From: Candidatus Niyogibacteria bacterium CG10_big_fil_rev_8_21_14_0_10_42_19
Lineage (GTDB): Bacteria; Patescibacteriota; Minisyncoccia; 1-14-0-10-42-19
NCBI GenBank assembly: GCA_002774705.1
Contig: PFCN01000031.1
Span: forward strand, 1 to 10,173
DNA length: 10,173 nucleotides
Direction of reading: 5' to 3'
Positions 5,382 through 10,173 of the stretch are shown here, piece by piece (positions within the stretch are counted from its first letter, which is position 1; each line of letters starts with the position of its first letter). A model generated the notes under the pieces. That model had not been told where the DNA came from. It searched no databases and worked only from the letters and a program-made list of their open reading frames with translations. Both the position numbers and the translations under genes were made by a program.

Positions 5382-7493
5382 TTACGACTCGTTCCAAATC
5401 TTTAACGAAGCTTCAACAATTTTTGCGGCATTTGGTAAATATCCCTTTTCGAGTTTTGGCGCGTGAGGAACGCAGGTGTCTTTACCAGCAACCCTGCCGA
5501 CTCCGCCAAGACAATCCGGAGCATGATATACAAGCAAAGAGGCGATTTCCGCCCCAAAGCCACAATTTAAAGATGCCTCATGGGCAATAACGGCATGTCC
5601 TGTTTTGCGGAAACTTTTTAGAACGGTTTCCAGATCAAACGGCACAAGAGTTCTCGGATCTATAACTTCGGCAATAATACCGTGAGAAAGAAGAGTTTTT
5701 CTGGCCAATAGCGCCTCTTTAAGTACCGCGCCCCAAGCAATAATCGTGAAGTTTGCGTTATTGCTTTGGTGGTAAATCTTCGCCTTGCCGAAAGGAATTA
5801 AATATTCCTCGGAAGGAATTTTTCCTTTTTCGACATTAAAAAGAGTCTTATGGACATAGAACATTATAGGATTGTTATCCCTCATGGCAGTCCTAAACAG
5901 TCCCGCCAGATCATAGGGAGTCGCGGGACAGACTATTTTTAGTCCCGACATATGGCAAAACATAGCCATATTGTCTTCGGAATGAAACGGACCCGAGCCG
6001 GTTCCCCCGCCATAAGGCATCATGATAACTAAAGGCATGGCCTTTCTATTTCTCATATAGTTCCAAGCCGCGTGCTTTACGTCATCGATGGCTGTTGCTA
6101 TAAAATCCGCAAACTGTATCCAAACGATAGGACGCCATCCTTGCCAGGCCATTCCGATACCCATTGCGACCTGAGCAGACTCAACTATCGGAGTATCAAA
6201 AACTCTTTCGTGGCCGAAAATATGCTCAATCGCTTTGGGAGACTTTAACGACCCGCCGTTTTCTGGATTGGTGGTTTGCATTTCCCCAAAGACTCCCCTC
6301 ATACGCCAGCCGACATCCTGCCCAAATACGACTATTTTGCTGTCTCTTTTCATCTCCAAAATTAACGCTTCAGATAAAGTTTCTCTGTAAGAAAATTCCT
6401 TTTCCTGAAAAATAAGGGAAGTCGAGGGTGGTTCCGCGTGATCGGCTGTCGGAGAAAAAACATCTTCATATGTTTCGTCCCAAACGGCCTCCGGAGCTCT
6501 CGCGGCTTCATCAAAAGCCTCATCAATGTCTTTTTTTATTTCCGAAAACATTTTTCCGTAAGATTCGTTATTCAGAATACTCTTGTCAAAAATATATTTT
6601 TTGAAACGACTGATGGGATCTTTGTCCTCTTTTTTCCAAAACTCTATGTCTTCTTTAGGAACATATTTATCGGGGGCCTCGTGCTGTCCATGGGGGCCAA
6701 CTCGAAAAGTCAAAAACTCTATCGCGCAAGGTCCCTTGCCCTCTATCGCCATTTTTCTGGCTCGACGAACCGCCAGATAAACCTGAATGACGTCGTTACC
6801 ATCTATCCTCTCTACGCAAGAAAAACCATAAGATTTGAACCTATCCGTAAGATTTCCGGCGACTCCATCTTCTACAGGCACCGATTCTGCCCACTGATTG
6901 TTGTAACAGCAAAATATAACGGGTAACTTTTTGCCCTTACCGTCTTTGGTGCTTTCCTTAAAAAACTTCAAAACCCCGGCTAAATTCATTGATTCATGAA
7001 CCCGACCGGCGGAAGAAGCCCCCTCTCCAAAGGAAGCCACCGCGACGTTTTTATATCCTTCCATCATATGGACAAAAGCTTTACCCACGGCCACACCGGC
7101 GCCGGCCCCCATAGGACTGACGAAAGTACCCACACCACGCTCATCATCATGATCGTGGCTGGTTCCGTCCATCCCGCGAGTAGGACCGTTTTTCTTTCCA
7201 AAATGGTTCAGAAATCTCCTTAAAGCTACGCGCTTAATAGGCCTCCCCAAATACATTCTAGCTCCTATATCTCTATGGGAGGAGTCCAGGGTATCTCCTT
7301 TTTCAAGCGCAAACGCCATACCGACAGAATAAGCCTCGTGTCCCGGAGCAAGATAAGCGGTTCCGACACAGTGTTTATTCGGGGACTTGATGTCCTCCGC
7401 CACCAGATCTTCAAGATATTTGGTGGCCACCATATATTTGAGCATTTCTTTCAAAGTATTATTATCCAGAGCTATATCGAGAATATTCGGCAT
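5382..7493 (-). CDS. 2-oxoacid dehydrogenase E1, fused alpha and beta subunits
   Basis: This 703-residue protein joins E1 alpha (about 1-345) to E1 beta (about 365-703), as in single-chain branched-chain or pyruvate-type E1 enzymes. It decarboxylates a 2-oxoacid on thiamine diphosphate and passes the acyl group to the E2 lipoyl arm. Alpha landmarks are YLAPGHEAYSVG, SSHRDIGARMYLG, SFGEGASSAGRVHESMN and the NNQWAESVPV segment. Together these form the TPP motif, but with GEG where GDG is usual, and with an extended linker between GEG and NN. Beta landmarks are VFGQDVG, FDTPIVESAQVAMGIGMA with the TPP-activating Glu, QFADFI, GGGTGSGPFHSEDN, GLKIVCPATPYDLAGL and DPRTLVPFD. The ATG at 7491-7493 is preferred over one four codons upstream, because GGAGGT (7498-7503) is well placed for it. 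The E2 gene follows after 13 bases. No E3 gene is visible. Substrate could be pyruvate or a branched-chain 2-oxoacid. Confidence 0.93.
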   Translation of the reverse strand: MPNILDIALDNNTLKEMLKYMVATKYLEDLVAEDIKSPNKHCVGTAYLAPGHEAYSVGMAFALEKGDTLDSSHRDIGARMYLGRPIKRVALRRFLNHFGKKNGPTRGMDGTSHDHDDERGVGTFVSPMGAGAGVAVGKAFVHMMEGYKNVAVASFGEGASSAGRVHESMNLAGVLKFFKESTKDGKGKKLPVIFCCYNNQWAESVPVEDGVAGNLTDRFKSYGFSCVERIDGNDVIQVYLAVRRARKMAIEGKGPCAIEFLTFRVGPHGQHEAPDKYVPKEDIEFWKKEDKDPISRFKKYIFDKSILNNESYGKMFSEIKKDIDEAFDEAARAPEAVWDETYEDVFSPTADHAEPPSTSLIFQEKEFSYRETLSEALILEMKRDSKIVVFGQDVGWRMRGVFGEMQTTNPENGGSLKSPKAIEHIFGHERVFDTPIVESAQVAMGIGMAWQGWRPIVWIQFADFIATAIDDVKHAAWNYMRNRKAMPLVIMMPYGGGTGSGPFHSEDNMAMFCHMSGLKIVCPATPYDLAGLFRTAMRDNNPIMFYVHKTLFNVEKGKIPSEEYLIPFGKAKIYHQSNNANFTIIAWGAVLKEALLARKTLLSHGIIAEVIDPRTLVPFDLETVLKSFRKTGHAVIAHEASLNCGFGAEIASLLVYHAPDCLGGVGRVAGKDTCVPHAPKLEKGYLPNAAKIVEASLKIWNES

Positions 7494-7497
7494 ATCA

Positions 7498-7503
7498 ACC
7501 TCC
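7498..7503 (-). promoter_or_regulatory. Strong ribosome binding site of E1
   Basis: GGAGGT on the minus strand ends four bases before ATG 7491-7493. It overlaps the upstream in-frame ATG (7503-7505), so it argues for the downstream start. It is the only textbook Shine-Dalgarno in the window. Confidence 0.8.
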
Positions 7504-7575
7504 ATTCTTGGTTGTCAAAGAACACATGCTACCTATATATATCAGTCAAAAAAATCACTGTCAATAAAAACAAAG

Positions 7576-7604
7576 AGTATATTTTAAATCACAAAAACCA
7601 ACAA
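7576..7604 (-). promoter_or_regulatory. Candidate promoter of the E1-E2 operon
   Basis: On the minus strand TTGTTG (7599-7604) and TATACT (7576-7581) are 17 bases apart. This would give a leader of about 75 bases before the E1 start. An alternative TTGACT lies at about 7545-7550 but has no good -10 at the right distance. Confidence 0.45.
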
Positions 7605-7637
7605 AAAAAATCTTTATAATAGGGATTTTTTAATATT

Positions 7638-7672
7638 TATCAAAAAACAGGCCGATGGCCTATTTTTTGATA
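7638..7672 (-). terminator. Long terminator hairpin after the PsbP-like gene
   Basis: The arms 7638-7653 and 7657-7672 pair over 16 positions with one mismatch: an AGGCC/GGCCT core around a GAT loop, extended by A6/T6 and TATC/GATA ends. It can act in both directions. It lies 145 bases beyond the PsbP-like stop codon and just before the E1 promoter. Its left arm TATCAAAAAACAGGCC is nearly the same as that of the hairpin at 10029-10065. Confidence 0.85.
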
Positions 7673-7712
7673 TTGGTGGGTGCGTTTGTTTAACAAAATC
7701 CGAACCTATTTT

Positions 7713-7742
7713 TCCGCCTGAGGCGGATCCGCCTTTGGCGGA
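7713..7742. repeat. Tandem perfect palindrome (double hairpin, GGCGGATCCGCC centre)
   Basis: The 30 bases consist of TCCGCC-tga-GGCGGA followed directly by TCCGCC-ttt-GGCGGA. Each half is a 6-bp hairpin, the centre GGCGGATCCGCC is itself a 12-bp palindrome, and the whole can form one long stem. Its GC content is far above that of the surrounding DNA. Elements of this look are common between genes in Patescibacteria genomes (general recollection, not a search). It lies in the 3' region of the PsbP-like gene, ahead of the terminator. Confidence 0.8.
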
Positions 7743-7780
7743 GAACAGAACTGACGCTCCGCCCCGTCGCCGCCGAATTT

Positions 7781-7803
7781 CGTATTTCGCTTTGCGAAAT
7801 GCG
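7781..7803. repeat. GC-rich hairpin beside the PsbP-like stop codon
   Basis: ATTTCGC and GCGAAAT (7784-7790 with 7794-7800) pair around TTT, extended by three more pairs, one of them G-T. It ends 14 bases before the PsbP-like stop codon at 7818-7820. With 7713-7742 and the GC-rich stretch between them it forms a structured block of about 90 bases that looks like one repeat unit inserted in an AT-rich spacer. Confidence 0.65.
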
Positions 7804-7817
7804 CAGCCAAAGAAAAA

Positions 7818-8534
7818 CTACTTTTTCAAACTAAAACCATTGACGATACTGTAGAATGTTTCTTTATATTCCTCCCAACTGCTTTTGGTTGTATTGAAGG
7901 ACATCACCCAGACATCATCTCCCTGTCCCTTAACTATCACCATCAAAATTTTAAAATTCACTCCTTGTTGAGCCAATTCCATTTCTATGGCGTGAGCGGA
8001 ACGGCCATTTATCGTCATATCCTGCTCTTTAGTGAAGACGGCATTTGAAATAGCTTGTTGCAACCCACTTTTGACGGTTTGCACATACTCACTCATACTT
8101 TTCCCCTGAAGTGTGTCGTAACTTACGGCGAAATAGCTTTTAAAATTAATCTTTTGGGCCGCCGGGTCGTTAATCTGCTCGTTGATTTTAACAGCCATTG
8201 CCGAAGCTCCTATAGCGGGCGCGGTTTGCTGCCAGCCCGCGGGGAGAACAACTTCAAAATCATTTGTTACCAGTTTGCTTTGGGACTGATCAATACTTGT
8301 TTGTTTATTGTCTTCAATGCCAGCTCCTGTTTTAACTTGGTTTTCTTCTGGCACTTTATTTTGCGTAGGGCTTTCCATAGTTTTATTTGCCGGCACATTG
8401 CTCGGATTTTCTTGCGCAGCATCTTTTGGAGGATTAATAGTTAATTTATTCTGTTTGATAAAATAAAAACCGATTAACGCTGCCAATATGATACCCAAAA
8501 TAATTAAGACGATAATTATAGTTTTGTTTTTCAT
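7818..8534 (-). CDS. Membrane-anchored protein with PsbP/Mog1-like domain
   Basis: This 238-residue protein has a short basic start (MKNK), one hydrophobic anchor (about 5-26), a long low-complexity linker rich in Pro, Asn, Gln and Glu (about 30-88), and an extracytoplasmic domain (89-238). The domain begins with FEVVLPAGWQQ (93-102), has a middle SYFAVSYDTLQGKSMSEYVQTV (133-154), INGRSAHAIEMEL (175-187) and ends with a SSWEEYKETFYSIVNGF helix-strand (218-234). This order resembles the PsbP/Mog1 fold of many small secreted bacterial proteins; it is a resemblance by pattern, without demonstrated function. It starts ten bases after the stop codon of the propeller gene and is surely in its operon. 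The bases before its ATG (ATAAAACT) match those before the propeller ATG, and neither has a Shine-Dalgarno. Fold call moderately sure; role unknown. Confidence 0.7.
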   Translation of the reverse strand: MKNKTIIIVLIILGIILAALIGFYFIKQNKLTINPPKDAAQENPSNVPANKTMESPTQNKVPEENQVKTGAGIEDNKQTSIDQSQSKLVTNDFEVVLPAGWQQTAPAIGASAMAVKINEQINDPAAQKINFKSYFAVSYDTLQGKSMSEYVQTVKSGLQQAISNAVFTKEQDMTINGRSAHAIEMELAQQGVNFKILMVIVKGQGDDVWVMSFNTTKSSWEEYKETFYSIVNGFSLKK

Positions 8535-8544
8535 AGTTTTATAA

Positions 8545-9966
8545 TTATTTAATTTTTACGATACGATTTTTTATAATTTTATAAATAAGAAGTCCTAAAC
8601 ACGCTAAAAAACAAACCCCGATTGTTATTATGACAAAAAATAGCCAATTTGTTTCTTGCGCGCTGTTTTTATTATAACCTACTTGCAGTGTTTGCGGCAA
8701 GCCGATGTTTTTTGCATCGGAAAAAGCGAGCAGAACGGGCATATTAGACGAAGAACCATCTGCTATTTCCATATTCGGGATAATCAAGAGGCCGGAAGCC
8801 GCTGCCGGAGTTCCGCCGTAAAATTCTTTTTGCCAAACAGTTTTTCCATTTTCTGCATCAAGGCAGGAAAATTTTTGTTCAATGGTTATACAAACTAAGC
8901 TGCCATCGGTTACCGCCCCCGCATCGCCTCCTTGACCGGATTCGTCAAAAGTTTTTTGCCATACTATTTCTCCGGTTTTTTGCTCAAGAGAAAATAAATT
9001 ACCTCCCCAAGTAGTCACGAAAATTTTTCCCTTACTTAAGGTGGCTGGCGCAGAAACTCCCATAAATTTATCTCCAACAACCATATTTTTCTCCCAAATT
9101 AATTTTCCGCTGTCATAAGCCAATGCGTAAAAATATCCATTTTCTGAACCAAAATAAACAACATCGTCTGAAATGGCGGGTGTGCCGTGAACAAGATTTA
9201 GCTTTCCGGAAATAAAATCAATTTGGAATTTCCAGACAATATTTCCCGTTTCGGCATCCAGAGCAAACAAATGACTTGGAAGAACATTTGACCGACTACT
9301 TCCCTCTGTCCCAACGAATACCATCCCGTTATAGAATGCTGGCGAAGAATGAATCACTTCCGCGTCTAAAAATTTCTTCCAGACGAGTTCTCCTGTTCTT
9401 GAGTTTAAAGCGTAAAGATTGCCGGAATCGTCTCCCACAAAAATCTTATCGCCTTCAAAAAGCGGCGTAGAATGAGAAATCGGTTTTTGTGTTTGATATT
9501 TCCATAAAAAATCCCCTGTTTTTTCATCCAAGGCATAAACAAATCCTTGGTTCATGTTTTTCAACAATGAACTATTATTGAAAATCACAAGAACCTTTTC
9601 GTCTCCAGCGGCAATATTGCTAGGGTAAAGATTTTTTTCTTTATGCTGCCAAAGAAAACTACCCGTATTTAAATCAAACCCAACAACTTCTGAAGCCGAA
9701 ATAAAAATTTTGTTATTATAAATTATCGGACGATTTATTTCTCGCGGGTCAATTCCTCTTTCTTTAAAATTCTTTACAGTTACCTGCCAAACGAGCTTCG
9801 GTTTTTGAGGAATGTCCGAATCTGCGTTCCCTGTTCTTGCTGAATTTCCCTGAAAAACCGGCCAATCAGACTGTCCGGCTCTGACAAGCCCAGCGAAAAT
9901 AAATAAAACGGAGCACGCCAAGAAAAAAATCAGAAAACTAAGCCTTTTTGTTCTTTTATTGCCCAT
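8545..9966 (-). CDS. Secreted, C-terminally membrane-tethered PQQ-type beta-propeller protein
   Basis: This 473-residue protein has a signal peptide (basic NKRTKR, hydrophobic 9-28, likely cleavage after VRA at 30), a beta-propeller, and a C-terminal membrane helix (about 441-464) followed by a basic tail KIIKNRIVKIK. The mature part opens with DWPVFQGNSARTG (34-46), a common start of PQQ-like repeat proteins. At least six repeats of the type Y/FALxxxTGxxxWxx are seen: LYALNSRTGELVWKK, LFALDAETGNIVWKF, FYALAYDSGKLIWEK, LFSLEQKTGEIVWQK, FSCLDAENGKTVWQK and YALDEKTGDFLWKY. Such propellers (BamB-like, quinoprotein-like) usually serve as binding scaffolds. No catalytic Ca/PQQ ligands can be claimed, so enzyme activity is not implied. 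The protein would face outward, anchored in the cytoplasmic membrane, next to the co-transcribed anchored PsbP-like protein. The start is supported by the TGATAAAAT promoter six bases upstream. Confidence 0.9.
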   Translation of the reverse strand: MGNKRTKRLSFLIFFLACSVLFIFAGLVRAGQSDWPVFQGNSARTGNADSDIPQKPKLVWQVTVKNFKERGIDPREINRPIIYNNKIFISASEVVGFDLNTGSFLWQHKEKNLYPSNIAAGDEKVLVIFNNSSLLKNMNQGFVYALDEKTGDFLWKYQTQKPISHSTPLFEGDKIFVGDDSGNLYALNSRTGELVWKKFLDAEVIHSSPAFYNGMVFVGTEGSSRSNVLPSHLFALDAETGNIVWKFQIDFISGKLNLVHGTPAISDDVVYFGSENGYFYALAYDSGKLIWEKNMVVGDKFMGVSAPATLSKGKIFVTTWGGNLFSLEQKTGEIVWQKTFDESGQGGDAGAVTDGSLVCITIEQKFSCLDAENGKTVWQKEFYGGTPAAASGLLIIPNMEIADGSSSNMPVLLAFSDAKNIGLPQTLQVGYNKNSAQETNWLFFVIITIGVCFLACLGLLIYKIIKNRIVKIK

Positions 9967-9970
9967 AGTT

Positions 9971-10027
9971 TTATTTTATCAATTCCTCAATCAAAACGCC
10001 TAATGCTTTGGCGATTTTCGCAACACA
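9971..10027 (-). pseudogene. C-terminal remnant of an XRE-type helix-turn-helix regulator
   Basis: Read on the minus strand in frame with TAA at 9971-9973, the codons give VAKIAKALGVLIEELIK and stop. This is very close to the usual last helices of XRE/Cro-type HTH domains (pattern: xxKIAKALGVSIEELxK). Upstream the frame enters the terminator hairpin (10029-10065) and loses any resemblance, so only about 18 codons survive. It ends four bases before the propeller start. It is either a decayed regulator gene cut by the terminator/repeat unit or a chance resemblance; the match is long enough that I favour the first. Confidence 0.55.
9973..9981 (-). promoter_or_regulatory. Extended -10 promoter of the propeller operon, predicted leaderless
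   Basis: TGATAAAAT on the minus strand is an extended -10 element (TG-n-TAAAAT); no good -35 box is seen upstream. Six bases (AAAACT) separate TAAAAT (9973-9978) from the ATG at 9964-9966, the same spacing as at the VTT gene, so transcription should begin at the start codon. The box overlaps the stop codon of the HTH relic. Confidence 0.55.
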
Positions 10028-10028
10028 C

Positions 10029-10065
10029 AAATCAAAAAACAGGCCACAGACCTGTTTTTTGATTT
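10029..10065 (-). terminator. Terminator hairpin upstream of the propeller operon
   Basis: A perfect 15-bp stem (10029-10043 with 10051-10065) encloses a seven-base loop, with the CAGG/CCTG core flanked by A6 and T6. It works in both directions and should end transcription of an unseen minus-strand gene to the right. Its ATCAAAAAACAGGCC arm is shared with the hairpin at 7638-7672. Confidence 0.8.
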
Positions 10066-10070
10066 AGAGT

Positions 10071-10173
10071 GGATGCGCCAGGACTCGCCTCTTCCTTTGG
10101 TCGAGACGCTCAATTTTCTATCCACGCTTCGCGTGGAGAAAATTGGCGCCTTCGGTTCGAGTCCTACCGACGA
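10071..10173. repeat. Palindromic element with tRNA T-arm-like ends, cut by the window edge
   Basis: The outer arms AGGACTCG (10080-10087) and CGAGTCCT (10158-10165) are inverted. Inside, CAATTTTCT/AGAAAATTG (10111-10119 with 10137-10145) encloses CCACGC-TTC-GCGTGG (10122-10136), making a long hairpin. The right end reads GGTTCGAGTCC, the T-loop consensus of tRNA genes. The left end, read on the minus strand, is CGAGTCCTGGCGCATCCA, like a tRNA 3' end. No complete cloverleaf can be built inside the window. It is best described as a tRNA-derived palindromic repeat. Confidence 0.6.

Larger units (their letters stand above)
7506..7817. other. Intergenic region between E1 and the PsbP-like gene
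   Basis: From the E1 side this 312-base stretch holds the E1 operon leader and promoter, the terminator hairpin 7638-7672, then the repeat block 7713-7803. Its two halves differ sharply in composition: 7506-7680 is AT-rich, while 7711-7805 is GC-rich. I find no credible coding region in it. Confidence 0.6.

Noticed and set aside
7494..7505. Upstream in-frame ATG (7503-7505) as the E1 start
   Set aside because: That ATG overlaps the GGAGGT site, which is correctly placed for the ATG at 7491-7493.
7615..7620. Perfect TATAAT on the plus strand
   Set aside because: No plus-strand gene lies downstream and no -35 box was found; the AT-rich spacer can produce it by chance.
7713..7803. CRISPR-like array in the repeat block
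   Set aside because: The repeats are palindromic halves of one element with no regular spacers, and no cas genes are present.
10071..10173. A complete tRNA gene at the right edge
   Set aside because: Only T-arm-like ends are present; the T-stem at 10151-10165 does not pair and no anticodon arm or acceptor partner is found within the window.

Overview
The window most likely comes from a member of the Candidate Phyla Radiation (Patescibacteria, Parcubacteria-like). This is inferred from gene content and style: a free-standing SWIB-domain protein, an O-antigen-ligase-family gene, a VTT/DedA membrane protein, a small membrane-anchored PsbP-like protein beside a PQQ-type beta-propeller, AT-rich start regions mostly without a Shine-Dalgarno sequence, and palindromic GGCGGATCCGCC-type repeats. 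No 16S or other decisive marker is present, so the placement is an inference.

Layout, left to right. 1-1316 (minus): the first 438 codons of an O-antigen ligase/polymerase-like membrane protein that runs off the left edge. 1355-2038 (minus): VTT/DedA-family membrane protein, probably co-transcribed with it. 2107-2138: strong intrinsic terminator. 2173-2427 (minus): SWIB-domain protein. 2592-2999 (minus): translation cluster tRNA-Thr(GGT) - rpmG (L33) - tRNA-Trp(CCA), with small hairpins between the genes. 3265-3954 (plus): LipB-like octanoyltransferase, the only plus-strand gene. 3940-3967: shared bidirectional terminator. 3968-7493 (minus): a two-gene 2-oxoacid dehydrogenase operon, a fused E1 alpha-beta protein followed by the lipoyl-bearing E2. 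7494-7817: intergenic region holding the E1 ribosome binding site and promoter, a long terminator hairpin and a palindromic repeat block. 7818-9966 (minus): a two-gene operon for a membrane-tethered beta-propeller and a membrane-anchored PsbP-like protein. 9971-10173: a relic of an XRE-type helix-turn-helix gene, another terminator hairpin, and a palindromic element carrying tRNA T-arm-like ends.

The centre of interest is the 3265-7493 block. E1 (decarboxylation on TPP), E2 (acyl transfer through a lipoyl arm) and a lipoate-attachment enzyme sit together, but no E3 is present in the window. All three proteins keep the overall family architecture, yet each differs at a textbook motif. LipB has Tyr where the catalytic Lys is expected, E2 has Gly for Asp in the HRxxxDG motif, and E1 has GEG instead of GDG in the TPP motif. 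The lipoyl Lys of E2 and the LipB Cys are kept. The module is either diverged but working, repurposed, or decaying; sequence alone cannot say which.

A second theme is expression. The VTT and propeller genes both have a TAAAAT box exactly six bases before ATGGG, which would give leaderless mRNAs. E1, in contrast, has a strong GGAGGT site.
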